Notes under the pieces: model-generated
Told to the model about the DNA's origin: nothing
The model's input: the letters and a program-made list of their open reading frames with translations, nothing else
Database searches by the model: none
Part shown: piece after piece, positions 16,664 through 25,663 of the stretch
Layout of the letters: every line of letters starts with the position of its first letter
Numbering within the stretch: the first letter of the stretch is position 1
Assembly: GCF_001558155.1 (NCBI RefSeq)
Contig: NZ_LOAS01000014.1
Location: forward strand, 62,001-126,000
From: Aliiruegeria sabulilitoris
GTDB taxonomy: Bacteria > Pseudomonadota > Alphaproteobacteria > Rhodobacterales > Rhodobacteraceae
Reading direction: 5' to 3'
DNA: 64,000 nucleotides
Translations under genes and position numbers: made by a program

Positions 16664-18610
16664 TCAGGGGCGGCGCAGGAGCTGGTCGAACGCGCTTTTC
16701 CAATAGGAACTCCTGCGCGCCTTGCGGCGGTGGGACGGGCTGTAACGCTTCCAGCCCGAAAGCGGCGAGACCAGCGGTAACCGCTCGGCATTGCTGCCAA
16801 GCGCGTCGGAATGGGTCAGTCCGGCCAGCGCACCGATCTGTTCCGGCGTCGGGTCGTCCACGAGCTTTAGAAGTGGCAATGCCCAATGCGGCGTCGCCAG
16901 GGTCTCCAGCCGAAAATGCTCCAGCAGGTAGGCATGCTCGTCCAGGAAGTATTCCATGCCATCCTGAACCCTCACGGCCTTGCGGGCATAATCGGTCTCC
17001 TCGGCGCTGGGTGTTTCCAGCACCGGCGCTATATGGCCCGCCTCGTCGCGTGACAGGTCGATCGTCGTTCCGTGATCGGCCGTCATGGCGAATTCGAGCA
17101 GCTCGATCCCGCCCTGGTGCAGCGCCTTCTGGACCGGTTTCTTGTAAGCACCCTGAGTCAGGAAGCTGTGCATGCGAATGCCGCGCGCCTCGTTGAAGCT
17201 GCTGCTGGGAAGTTGGCCGAGGTAAAGCCCGACGAGACGGTCGCGCGCATTGGCGTCGGGCAGCGAATTGGCAAAGAGCCGCTGAATATTGCCGACCCAG
17301 CCGATATCGACAAACCCGATCCGATCCGCGCCTTCCATCGCCTGCAGGTAATAGGGCTGAAGCGCGGCGCGGGTTTCGGCATTGTTGCGCAGCACATCGG
17401 CGAAAGCGGTGTCGATTGCCTTCATGACCCGCCAGGCTTCCGCCGGGGCGATCGGGGTGTCGATATCCTCGACGCCGAAACGGTCCAGCTCCTCGCGATA
17501 CTCCTCGGCATTCAGCCCGACCGCGCCGAAGGAACGCCTTGCGCTCTTGGCCCCGCGGCCAATGGTTATGCGTCGCGTCTGTTCGCTGTCCCATTCCCGC
17601 ATGCCGGTCAGGTAGCCGACCTTGCGCGACATGTAGAAATACTCGGTCTCGATGTCGGCGAGACCCGCCCGCGCCTTGAGACGGTTGAAGAGCCGCATCG
17701 GCAGCTTGCCGTCCCGAGCGATGAACAGGAGTTTCTTCAGGTCCTGCTGCTGGCTTTGATGCAGGAGCCACAGGGTGAAGCCGAACATGAGCGGGCCGAA
17801 GACGCGGTATCCGATCCGTTCGAGCATGCCATCGGGCTGGAATACAATCGAGGGACGCTTGTCGATGAAGCCGGTGATGGCCGTGATGGCGTTTACCCCG
17901 AACGCGGTCTCGTCGGGTAGCGGGCGGTTGTCCACATCGGCCCAGTCCGCATAGGTCGTGCGCAACCCGAGCGCTTCGCCGCGCTCTACATCCGCCATGC
18001 GATTGTCGCCGACATGCAGCCAGGTGTCGTTCAGAGCCCAGCCCTGTTCGGCGCCAACCTTGCGGTAGAGTGCGCCCGAACGTTTCGTGACGCGGTGTTC
18101 GCCCGAGACATAGAGCGGATATTGCGCGGCGCCCTGGAAGCCCACGCGTTCGAGCTTCTGCGAAAGCCAGTCACCGGGCAGGTACATGTCGCTGATAAAG
18201 CCGATCTGCAGGCCCTTTCCGCGGGCGACATCGTAGCGGCGCATCCCGTCCGGGCTGGCAAAGAGCACGGTGTCTTCCAGTTCGAGCTCGGTCGCCTTCA
18301 GGTAATCGACAAGCGGATCAGGCAGGGCGTGATCGTTGCGAAGCTGTTCGAAAATCTCGTCCAGACAGATTTCGCCCTCCTCGGAATGCAGCAGTTGCGC
18401 CTTGCGGGCATCCTGTTCGGCCGCGCGCCGGTAGCCGGCATAGCCGTCGAGAAAGTCGTGGTGGAGCAGGGCGAAATCCGTTTCGAAAGCCTTCAGGCGC
18501 ACCAGTTCGAACAGGTCCACGGGCGCACGGATCTTGCGGTGGAGCAGGGTGTCGAAAATGTCGAATGTGACGACCTGAACCTGGTCTGTCAGCTCGTTCC
18601 AGGGCCTCAT
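16664..18610 (-). CDS. HAD-superfamily protein of polysaccharide clusters
   Basis: 648 aa. HAD motif I VTFDIFDTLL (nucleophile Asp17), motif II FISDMY (Ser140), motif III Lys near 176 in VTKRSG and motif IV HVGDNRMAD (Asp202) are all intact. The first 240 residues should thus be a functional hydrolase or phosphatase. The remaining 400 residues (GYRVFGPLMFGFTLWLLHQ, KKLLFIARDGKL, FVDIGWVGNIQ) are a domain often found with HAD modules in glycan loci; its activity is not established. The ATG overlaps the stop of the preceding GT2-like gene (ATGA). It is paralogous to the degenerate protein at 30167-31735. Confidence 0.82.
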   Translation of the reverse strand: MRPWNELTDQVQVVTFDIFDTLLHRKIRAPVDLFELVRLKAFETDFALLHHDFLDGYAGYRRAAEQDARKAQLLHSEEGEICLDEIFEQLRNDHALPDPLVDYLKATELELEDTVLFASPDGMRRYDVARGKGLQIGFISDMYLPGDWLSQKLERVGFQGAAQYPLYVSGEHRVTKRSGALYRKVGAEQGWALNDTWLHVGDNRMADVERGEALGLRTTYADWADVDNRPLPDETAFGVNAITAITGFIDKRPSIVFQPDGMLERIGYRVFGPLMFGFTLWLLHQSQQQDLKKLLFIARDGKLPMRLFNRLKARAGLADIETEYFYMSRKVGYLTGMREWDSEQTRRITIGRGAKSARRSFGAVGLNAEEYREELDRFGVEDIDTPIAPAEAWRVMKAIDTAFADVLRNNAETRAALQPYYLQAMEGADRIGFVDIGWVGNIQRLFANSLPDANARDRLVGLYLGQLPSSSFNEARGIRMHSFLTQGAYKKPVQKALHQGGIELLEFAMTADHGTTIDLSRDEAGHIAPVLETPSAEETDYARKAVRVQDGMEYFLDEHAYLLEHFRLETLATPHWALPLLKLVDDPTPEQIGALAGLTHSDALGSNAERLPLVSPLSGWKRYSPSHRRKARRSSYWKSAFDQLLRRP

Positions 18611-19569
18611 ATCCAGCGTTTCCTCGCCCGATTGAGCTTGGACAGCGCCGTGCCGATCTTCCCTTTCTGCTTCTTGGCGGGCGTGCGCGGGTTGGTGGGT
18701 GGCTTCGGAGTTTCCTTGTCATCCTTCCGGGGCGGTTTTGGGGGCGCAGAGGTTCTGGGCAGCGCAGAGAGCGCCTGAAGGATTCGGAGCGTTCCGAGCC
18801 CGGCCTCGCCTTCCCGACGCACCCAGCGATTTGTCAGCAGTGCGCCATAAGCTGCCTGATCGAGCGGGTCCGTCCGGTCGGTGGCGACATGGTGGAAGGC
18901 CAGCCGTTCCGCATGCACCCAGACATCGTTGCGCAGGCAGAATCTCTGGTGAAACTCCCATTCGGCCAGAAGCGGCAGTGTCGTGTCGTAGAAGCCGATT
19001 TCGCGCGCTTCCCTTCGGTCGAACAGGAAAGCGATGGCCGGAAATGGGTTCCCGACGACGATTCGGCGGATGTCGAGCACTCCGTCATGCAGGTCGTCGA
19101 CGGATCCCGGCGGGTGCCAGTCGGTGACGGAATCGATGGTGATATGCGCGCCGCTCACGGTTTCTTCGACCGCCGCCACGCCCGATACGATGCCCTTCAG
19201 CCCGGGTAGAAGCGCCCGTTTCGTGTCATAGATCCGTGTCATGACGGCAAGGAAATCGGGCGACCAGCTATCGCATTCCGAATGGATGATCGCGAGCTCT
19301 GTATCGAGGCTGTCCAGCGCCCGGTTGATCGCTTCCGACTCGGTCTCAACATCCATGTCGGGCAGGAACGCGATGCGCGGGTCCGGTTCCGAGAGCACGA
19401 CTTCGGCCACCCGGCGCATGTTTTCATTGGCCTCGGGGGATTGAGTGATGACGAGTCTCCAGTCACCGACGCTCTGCGCGCGGATACTTTGGAGCGCCCT
19501 GCGGAACAGTGCGGGCGTGGCTACCCGCGGCAGAACGATCCCAATTGTTTCGGTGCTGAAATCAGGCAT
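18607..19569 (-). CDS. glycosyltransferase-like protein (GT-A fold)
   Basis: 320 aa from ATG 19569; CGGAGG lies 12 nt upstream, which is longish spacing. An in-frame ATG at 19689 is possible but has no better signal. The N-terminus (IGIVLPRVATPALFRRALQSIRAQSVGDW) is a GT2-like start. IIHSECDSWSPDF occupies the place of the acidic metal-binding site, as seen in divergent GT2 proteins. The last 50 residues are Lys/Pro-rich (KPPRKDDKETPKPP) and basic, possibly for membrane or nucleic acid contact. It is translationally coupled to the HAD gene downstream, so the two may work on the same sugar. Confidence 0.7.
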   Translation of the reverse strand: MPDFSTETIGIVLPRVATPALFRRALQSIRAQSVGDWRLVITQSPEANENMRRVAEVVLSEPDPRIAFLPDMDVETESEAINRALDSLDTELAIIHSECDSWSPDFLAVMTRIYDTKRALLPGLKGIVSGVAAVEETVSGAHITIDSVTDWHPPGSVDDLHDGVLDIRRIVVGNPFPAIAFLFDRREAREIGFYDTTLPLLAEWEFHQRFCLRNDVWVHAERLAFHHVATDRTDPLDQAAYGALLTNRWVRREGEAGLGTLRILQALSALPRTSAPPKPPRKDDKETPKPPTNPRTPAKKQKGKIGTALSKLNRARKRWI

Positions 19570-19920
19570 AGGATCCAAAAACCTCCGAGCTGGACTCACG
19601 GCGGGAGACGCAGAAAACAGCGCGCCGCTCGGCAGCTTAAATGTGATGGAAGCGGCGGCCGAACTCAACCCCGGAACCGTGGAACCCATTGAAGAAACGC
19701 GGCTCGTCGCCGCGAAGAGGCTGGTGGAAATGCGAGTTCTGGCCTCGGTTCAAACCCTGTTTTCGGTGCCTTTCCATCTTTGGGCGCGTCGTGCGACCCG
19801 GCAGGTTTTCCGCGTGGATGATCCGTCGGATCATGGCTCCGCCGGGGATATTTCCGGTCAGAAGAAGCCGCGGTTTCCCCGGCAAGACGCCCGCTGCCCG
19901 GTTGGGACAGCGGTGTGGTG
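19570..19920. other. 351-bp intergenic region, ABC exporter / glycosyltransferase
   Basis: Both flanking genes are on the minus strand, so this stretch is the 3' end of the exporter and the leader of the GT-like gene. It holds one striking site, the palindrome at 19818-19834 (listed separately). No terminator with a T-run on the minus strand and no credible gene was found. A plus-strand open frame crossing it (19445-19999) looks like chance. Confidence 0.5.
19818..19834. promoter_or_regulatory. perfect 17-bp palindrome, possible operator
   Basis: ATGATCCG-T-CGGATCAT is a perfect inverted repeat with a single central base. It lies about 250 bp upstream of the GT-like/HAD gene pair. The symmetry suits a dimeric regulator site, but no regulator gene is nearby and no second copy was noticed. 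Confidence 0.35.
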
Positions 19921-21738
19921 TCAGCCGATGGTGCCGTCGGCGGCCTCGGACCCGACTTCGGCGCCTTCCTCGGCCTGCAGGTTGAAGAGGCTGCGATAGA
20001 TGGGGTTGGTCGCCATCAGGTTCTCGTGGCTGTCCATCGCCATCAGGTGTCCGCCATCCATCAGCATGACCTTGTCCACCCATTGCAGGATGGCCGGGCG
20101 GTGGCTGACGAAGAGCAGGGTCTTGTCCGGGTTGGACGCGACCACACGGCCAAGGATCTCGCGTTCGCTCTCGCCGTCCAGCGCGCTGGTCGCCTCGTCG
20201 AAGATGATGATCTTGGCGTCCTTGAGCAGGGCGCGGGCAATGCCGACGCGTTGTTTCTGGCCGCCCGAGAGCGCGTTGCCATTGGCGCCGACCTGGGTGT
20301 CGAGCCCCATCGGCATCTCGGCGATCACCTCGGCCAGTTGCGCCTCGCGGACGACCTCCATGATCTCCTCCTCGGTGGCATCGCGGCGCCCGTCGAGGAT
20401 GTTCTGCCGAATCGTTCCCTCGAAAAGGAAGACCTCCTGCGAGATCAGCGCGGTCGAATTGCGCAGCGCGTCATGCGACAGCGAGCGCAGGTCCTCGCCA
20501 CCGATCTTCACCGCGCCATGGGTGGGGTCGTAGAAGCGTTGGACGAGGTCGATCAGCGTGGTCTTGCCGGCGCCCGACCGGCCGACAATGGCCACGTTCT
20601 GTCCGGCATCGAGATGGAAGCTGACATTGTTGAGCGCCGGGATCCGACCCTCGTAGCTGAAGGAGACATTGTCGAAATCGAGCGAGGCGGGGCGGCCTTC
20701 AAGCGTCTCGGTGCCAGTCGCCCTCAGTTTCACCGGGATCTCGATCATCTTGAACATGTAGTCCGAGAGCACGATGGCGTTCTGGATGTCGACGAGCCCC
20801 TTGGAGACCCGTTCAGCCGGCTGGTAGGCCAGCAGGAAGGCCGAGATGAAGGCAGTGAACTCGCCCGGCGTCTTGCCGTTGGCTACCGTCTGCCAGGAGG
20901 CATAGAGCACGTAGAGGCCGAGCACGAGCCCGCCCAGCATCTGCATGAAGGGCATGGTGGCGGCTGTGATGCGGGCGATGTTCAGGATCCGGTCTTCCAG
21001 CGCCTGGACGGCCTCGGAGAAACGGCCCTTGGTGCCCGGCTCGAGCTGGTAGCTCTTGACTGTCTTGATGCCCTGGAAGGCCTCGACGCCCACCGAATGG
21101 ACCTTGCCGAGCAGCGTGGCCTCGGATTTCGCGATAGCCTTGATCTTTTTCGAGAGCGTCGTGATCAGCAGGAAAATCAGCGGGAACATGATGATCGCGG
21201 TCACCGACATGACCGGATCCTGCACCACCATGACGGCGACGAGGCCGACAAGAGTCAGCAAATCCGTCAGCATCCCGTTGCAAAGCTTGACCACGACGCT
21301 GGCGCCCATGCGGCCGGACATGAAGACCTGCTGCATGGTCGAGGCCGGGTGGCCGGAGGCGAAGAAGGACAGGTCCTTGTCGATCAGCGAGTTGAAGAGC
21401 TTGCGCTGGTACATGGACGAGATCGAGCGGTTGAGCACCTTGGCGATCACGTCATTGCCGTACTGGCACAGGCTGAGTGCGGCCGAAACGCCGACCACGA
21501 GTGCTGCCACCGACCAGGCCTTGGTCAGGCTGCCGGCCACGAAGACCTCGTTCACGATCAGCTTGGTCGACCAGGCCAGCGCGGCGGTAAAGGTAGCAAC
21601 CCCGGCCATGAGAATCAGCGAAAGGACGTAGGTCTTCCAGCGTGGCGGGATCGACTCGAGGATGAGACGCTTGGCGATCGTATAGTTGTCGATGTCGCTA
21701 GTATTGTCGACGTCGCTGGTATTCTGGATCGGGTTCAT
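19921..21738 (-). CDS. ABC half-transporter, lipid/lipid-linked glycan exporter type
   Basis: 605 aa: an N-terminal membrane domain with about six hydrophobic segments (first at LSLILMAGVATFTAALAW) fused to an ATPase. Walker A GRSGAGKTT, Q-loop ALISQEVFLFEG, signature LSGGQ, Walker B IIIFDEATSALD and the H-loop SHR are all present. This MsbA/PglK-like architecture flips lipids or lipid-linked oligosaccharides across the inner membrane as a homodimer. In this cluster it is the only export candidate (no Wzx or Wzy seen). The N-terminus has a short repeat (NTSDVDNTSDID), mirrored by a direct repeat in the DNA. It is transcribed away from rfbC. Confidence 0.9.
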   Translation of the reverse strand: MNPIQNTSDVDNTSDIDNYTIAKRLILESIPPRWKTYVLSLILMAGVATFTAALAWSTKLIVNEVFVAGSLTKAWSVAALVVGVSAALSLCQYGNDVIAKVLNRSISSMYQRKLFNSLIDKDLSFFASGHPASTMQQVFMSGRMGASVVVKLCNGMLTDLLTLVGLVAVMVVQDPVMSVTAIIMFPLIFLLITTLSKKIKAIAKSEATLLGKVHSVGVEAFQGIKTVKSYQLEPGTKGRFSEAVQALEDRILNIARITAATMPFMQMLGGLVLGLYVLYASWQTVANGKTPGEFTAFISAFLLAYQPAERVSKGLVDIQNAIVLSDYMFKMIEIPVKLRATGTETLEGRPASLDFDNVSFSYEGRIPALNNVSFHLDAGQNVAIVGRSGAGKTTLIDLVQRFYDPTHGAVKIGGEDLRSLSHDALRNSTALISQEVFLFEGTIRQNILDGRRDATEEEIMEVVREAQLAEVIAEMPMGLDTQVGANGNALSGGQKQRVGIARALLKDAKIIIFDEATSALDGESEREILGRVVASNPDKTLLFVSHRPAILQWVDKVMLMDGGHLMAMDSHENLMATNPIYRSLFNLQAEEGAEVGSEAADGTIG

Positions 21739-22047
21739 CTGTCTGGAGTGTCCGAGCTGCTAAAATGACAATGACGCCCTCCCCCGGCCGGGATGGCGTT
21801 AGGAAGGAGCGCATGCCGTTATTTGGCGCGAATACGCCAGTGACGCGGTCGGATTGTCAAGGCGCAGTCCGGCCGGAGGGGTGTTTTCGGCGTAAAGATG
21901 CATCTTGCAAGCGCATCGATAGCCGTCCTTCCGCAAGGACTTGCCCAAAACCCCTTTGTCGGTTGACAGCAAGGGTGAGGTATTGCCATTTGCATGCGAC
22001 CTAAATTCGCGCCCTGAAAAGACGGGCCAAAAGCCGGAAGACATTCT
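21739..22047. promoter_or_regulatory. 309-bp divergent region, ABC exporter / rfbCBDA
   Basis: It must hold promoters for both directions. Small inverted repeats are present (GGCG-CGAATA-CGCC near 21820-21833; CCTT-CCGC-AAGG near 21927). A TTGACA at about 21964 could be a -35, but no convincing -10 follows at 16-18 bp. The rfbC ribosome site is GGAAGACATTCT. No gene is seen in it. Confidence 0.35.
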
Positions 22048-22623
22048 ATGGGCATAGACGTTACCCCCCTTGCCATTCCCGCGGTAAAACTGATCGCGCC
22101 GCAGCGTTTCGGCGATCATCGCGGCTTTTTCTCCGAAACCTACAATCGGGACGTTTTCGCAGCCGAAGGCATGGGAATGAATTTCGTTCAGGACAACCAT
22201 TCGCTGTCCGAAACCGTCGGCACGATCCGCGGCCTGCATTTCCAGGCCCCGCCAAGGGCGCAGGACAAGCTGGTGCGTTGCGGCAAGGGCCGGCTCTTCG
22301 ACGTTGCGGTGGATATCCGCAAGGGCTCGCCGACCTTCGGCCAATGGGTGGGCGAAGAACTCAGCTTCGAAAACGGCCTGATGCTGCTGGTGCCAGCGGG
22401 TTTCGCGCATGGATTCGTCACGCTCGAGCCGGGCACCGAGATCATCTACAAATGCTCCGATACCTACGCCCCCGAGACCGAGGGCGCGATCCGCTGGGAT
22501 GACCCGGATATTGGAATAGACTGGCCTCTGGACGCGACTGAGCCGCAACTTTCGGGCAAGGACGCCGTCGCGCCGCTTCTGCGCGCGTTGGACAGCCCCT
22601 TCACATTTGAGGAAAACGCATGA
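22048..22623 (+). CDS. rfbC: dTDP-4-dehydrorhamnose 3,5-epimerase
   Basis: 191 aa, normal length. It epimerises dTDP-4-keto-6-deoxyglucose at C3 and C5, the third step of dTDP-L-rhamnose synthesis. Family motifs are clear: [27 protein letters not shown] (with the catalytic His), [11 protein letters not shown] and PAGFAHGF. It is the first gene of rfbCBDA. Its stop overlaps the rfbB start (ATGA), so the four genes form one transcription unit. Confidence 0.97.
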   Translation: MGIDVTPLAIPAVKLIAPQRFGDHRGFFSETYNRDVFAAEGMGMNFVQDNHSLSETVGTIRGLHFQAPPRAQDKLVRCGKGRLFDVAVDIRKGSPTFGQWVGEELSFENGLMLLVPAGFAHGFVTLEPGTEIIYKCSDTYAPETEGAIRWDDPDIGIDWPLDATEPQLSGKDAVAPLLRALDSPFTFEENA

Positions 22624-23660
22624 AGATCCTGGTTACCGGCGGCGCCGGTTTCATCGGCTCCGCTGTCATTCGGCGGGCCATCGCTGACGGCCATTCCGTG
22701 GTCAATGTCGATGTTCTGACCTATGCCGCCTGCCTGGACAATGTCGCTTGCGTGGCCGACGCTTCGGGCTATGCCTTCGAGCAGGCCGATATCCGCGATG
22801 CGGAGGCCATGGCCGCAGTGCTCGACAAGCATGAACCCGATACGATCATGCACCTTGCCGCCGAAAGCCACGTGGACCGCTCCATCGATGGCCCCGCCGC
22901 CTTTATCGACACCAACATCACCGGTACCTACGTATTGCTGGAGGCCGCCCGCGCCTATTGGATGGCGCGCGGCAAGCCCGAAGGGTTCCGCTTCCACCAC
23001 ATCTCGACCGACGAGGTTTTCGGCTCGCTGGGCGAGACCGGCTTCTTCACCGAGGACAGCCCCTACCAGCCGAACTCCCCCTATTCGGCGTCCAAGGCCG
23101 GCTCCGACCACCTCGTGCGCGCCTGGGCCGAGACCTATGGGCTGCCGGTGGTCCTGACCAACTGTTCCAACAATTACGGCCCCTTCCAGTTCCCGGAAAA
23201 GCTTATCCCGGTGGTGATCCTCAAGGCGCTCTCCGGCCAGCCGATCCCGATCTATGGCAAGGGCGACAATATCCGTGACTGGCTCCATGTGGAGGACCAC
23301 GCCGAGGCGCTGTTGCTGGTGCTGGAAAAGGGCGAACTGGGCCGCAGTTACAACATCGGCGGCGAGAACGAAATGACCAATCTCGACCTGGTGAAGATGC
23401 TCTGCTCGGTGCTCGACATGCTGCGCCCGGGCGCGCGGCCCTATGACGAGCTGATCACCTTCGTCACCGACCGTCCGGGCCATGACCGCCGCTACGCGAT
23501 CGACCCGAGCCGCATCCGCAAGGAGCTGAATTGGCGTCCGTCGCACACGCCGGAAACCGGTCTTGAGCAGACAGTCCAGTGGTATCTCGACAACGAGGAC
23601 TGGTGGAAGAAGCTTCAGGCCCGCCAGGGTGTGGGCGAGCGTCTGGGGGTGTCGAAATGA
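22620..23660 (+). CDS. rfbB: dTDP-glucose 4,6-dehydratase
   Basis: 346 aa extended SDR enzyme. It oxidises and dehydrates dTDP-glucose to dTDP-4-keto-6-deoxyglucose, the second step to dTDP-rhamnose. The NAD-binding GGAGFIGS is at the N-terminus, [11 protein letters not shown] follows, the catalytic [10 protein letters not shown] holds the Asp-Glu pair, and YSASK gives the Tyr-Lys couple. It is coupled by 4-bp overlaps to rfbC upstream and rfbD downstream. Confidence 0.97.
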   Translation: MKILVTGGAGFIGSAVIRRAIADGHSVVNVDVLTYAACLDNVACVADASGYAFEQADIRDAEAMAAVLDKHEPDTIMHLAAESHVDRSIDGPAAFIDTNITGTYVLLEAARAYWMARGKPEGFRFHHISTDEVFGSLGETGFFTEDSPYQPNSPYSASKAGSDHLVRAWAETYGLPVVLTNCSNNYGPFQFPEKLIPVVILKALSGQPIPIYGKGDNIRDWLHVEDHAEALLLVLEKGELGRSYNIGGENEMTNLDLVKMLCSVLDMLRPGARPYDELITFVTDRPGHDRRYAIDPSRIRKELNWRPSHTPETGLEQTVQWYLDNEDWWKKLQARQGVGERLGVSK

Positions 23661-24523
23661 AGGCGCTTCTGCTGGGCCGTGACGGACAGGTCGCCACCGA
23701 GATCCTGCGCCGCGCCGGCGCGCATGGCATCGAGGTCGAGGCGCTCGAAGTGCCCGAGCTGGATTTCACCGATCCCGAAGGCGCGGCCGCGCTGGTGCGT
23801 GGCAAGGACTGCGACGTCATCATCAACGCCGCCGCCTATACCGCCGTCGACAAGGCCGAGAGCGAGGAGAAGCTCGCGCAGCTGATCAATGCCGACGGGC
23901 CGGGCGCGGTTGCGAAGGTCGCGGCGGAGAAGGGCATTCCCTTCCTGCATATCTCCACCGATTACGTCTTTGACGGCTCCGGCGAGGCGCGTTTCACCAC
24001 CGACGATCCGACCGGGCCGCTGGGCGTCTATGGCGCCACCAAGCTCGATGGCGAGCGTCAGGTGGCCGCGGCCGGTGGCTGGCACGCGATCCTGCGCACG
24101 AGCTGGGTCTTCTCGGCCCATGGCGGCAATTTCGTGAAAACCATGCTGCGGCTCGGCGCCGACCGCGACAAGCTCACCATCGTTGCCGATCAGGTCGGCG
24201 GGCCGACCGCCGCCGCCGATATCGCCGAGGCGCTTCTGGCGATTGCCAAGGCCGGACCAGAGGCCGAAGGCGGGTTGTTCCACTTCGCCGGTGTGCCGGA
24301 TGCAAGCTGGGCCGATTTTGCCCGCGAGATCTTTGCCCAGGCCGGGGTGGACTGCGCGGTCGAGGATATTCCGACATCTGCCTATCCGACGCCCGCCGCA
24401 CGTCCGCTGAACTCGCGGCTGGATTGCTCGCGCCTGACACGGACCCACGGAATCGAGCCGCCCAACTGGAAAGCTGCGCTGGCCGAGGTTCTGTCCGAAC
24501 TGGGCGCGACGAAACCGAATTAG
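23657..24523 (+). CDS. rfbD: dTDP-4-dehydrorhamnose reductase
   Basis: 288 aa from ATG 23657, which overlaps the rfbB stop (ATGA). The frame extends 26 codons upstream inside rfbB, but that start is not needed. It reduces dTDP-4-keto-L-rhamnose to dTDP-L-rhamnose with NAD(P)[12 protein letters not shown] is the cofactor-binding start, [12 protein letters not shown] and [10 protein letters not shown] are family blocks, and YGATK holds the catalytic Tyr and Lys. It ends 14 bp before rfbA. Confidence 0.96.
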   Translation: MKALLLGRDGQVATEILRRAGAHGIEVEALEVPELDFTDPEGAAALVRGKDCDVIINAAAYTAVDKAESEEKLAQLINADGPGAVAKVAAEKGIPFLHISTDYVFDGSGEARFTTDDPTGPLGVYGATKLDGERQVAAAGGWHAILRTSWVFSAHGGNFVKTMLRLGADRDKLTIVADQVGGPTAAADIAEALLAIAKAGPEAEGGLFHFAGVPDASWADFAREIFAQAGVDCAVEDIPTSAYPTPAARPLNSRLDCSRLTRTHGIEPPNWKAALAEVLSELGATKPN

Positions 24524-24537
24524 AAGGAAAGCTATTC

Positions 24538-25407
24538 ATGCAACGCAAGGGCATCATCCTCGCAGGCGGCTCCGGCACGCGGCTTTACCCGATCACGATG
24601 GCCGTCTCGAAACAGCTGCTTCCGATCTATGACAAGCCGATGATCTATTACCCGCTAAGCGTGCTCATGCTGTCGGGCATCCGCGAGATCGCGATCATCA
24701 CCACTCCGCAAGACCAGGATCAGTTCCAGCGCCTGCTTGGCGATGGCAGCCAATTCGGGCTGGAGCTGACCTGGATCGTACAGGATTCGCCGGACGGGCT
24801 GGCGCAGGCCTATACGCTGGCCGAGGACTTCCTCGCCGGCGCGCCCTCGGCCATGATCCTGGGCGATAACATCTTCTTCGGTCACGGCCTGCCGGACCTG
24901 CTGGCCTCGGCCGACAAGAAGCAGAAGGGCGGCACGGTCTTTGCCTATCGCGTCGCCGATCCGGAGCGCTACGGCGTGGTCGCTTTCGAGGGCAAGAAGG
25001 TACGTCACATCATCGAGAAGCCGGAAAAGCCGCCCTCGCGCTATGCGGTGACCGGGCTCTATTTCCTCGACGGCGACGCCCCGGCGCGGGCCCGCGAGGT
25101 CCAGCCCTCGCCGCGCGGCGAGCTGGAGATCACCTCGCTGCTGGAGATGTATCTCGAAGAGGAACTGCTCGACGTCGAGACCATGGGGCGCGGCTTTGCC
25201 TGGCTTGATACCGGCACCCATGCCTCGCTGCTCGATGCCGGCAATTTCGTCCGCACCCTGACCGAGCGGCAGGGCATGCAATCGGGCAGCCCGGACGAGA
25301 TCTCCTGGTCGCATGGCTGGATCGACGACGAGGCCCTGACCGCCCGTGCGGATCTGTTCAAGAAGACCGCCTATGGCCAGTACCTGAAATCCCTGCTCGA
25401 GGAATAA
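24538..25407 (+). CDS. rfbA: glucose-1-phosphate thymidylyltransferase
   Basis: 289 aa from ATG 24538 (AGAAGGAAAGC upstream). It makes dTDP-glucose from glucose-1-phosphate and dTTP, committing carbon to dTDP-rhamnose. The nucleotide-binding LAGGSGTRLYPIT opens the protein. Substrate blocks PIYDKPMIYYPLS, ILGDNIFFGHG and EKPEKPPS follow, with WLDTGTH near the C-terminus. It is the last gene of rfbCBDA, with hairpins downstream. Confidence 0.97.
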   Translation: MQRKGIILAGGSGTRLYPITMAVSKQLLPIYDKPMIYYPLSVLMLSGIREIAIITTPQDQDQFQRLLGDGSQFGLELTWIVQDSPDGLAQAYTLAEDFLAGAPSAMILGDNIFFGHGLPDLLASADKKQKGGTVFAYRVADPERYGVVAFEGKKVRHIIEKPEKPPSRYAVTGLYFLDGDAPARAREVQPSPRGELEITSLLEMYLEEELLDVETMGRGFAWLDTGTHASLLDAGNFVRTLTERQGMQSGSPDEISWSHGWIDDEALTARADLFKKTAYGQYLKSLLEE

Positions 25408-25475
25408 TGGTCCGGCTGTTCGGAGAACTCGGACCATCGCAGTCTGAAAAGCGGGGCGTTCTGGCGTCCCGCTTT
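25407..25475 (+). terminator. two hairpins after rfbA, probable attenuating terminator
   Basis: First stem ATGGTCCG (25407-25414) with CGGACCAT (25430-25437). Second stem AAAGCGGGGCG (25448-25458) with CGTCCCGCTTT (25465-25475), one mismatch, 6-nt loop. The second is strong and ends in TTT but lacks a long T-tract, so termination may be partial. The downstream giant gene then has its own 256-bp leader. Confidence 0.5.
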
Positions 25476-25663
25476 GCCATTTCTGGGCAACGCTCCGCCG
25501 CACTGCCGCCCTGAATGGTGGAAAACGGTTGATCTGTGAAGTGGCTTCAAGCAGTTAAAGCCGCAGCGATCCATTAGCACATGGCTCTAGCGGCCGTGGT
25601 TGTTCATAAGATCAGACAATTGCCGTTGGCCAAGCGGTAGGAAAAGACACAAGGTTTACGCAC

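Noticed and set aside
19915-21768. 617-codon plus-strand frame opposite the ABC exporter
   Set aside because: The minus strand carries all ABC motifs; the opposite frame is rich in His/Asp/Glu by complementarity only.
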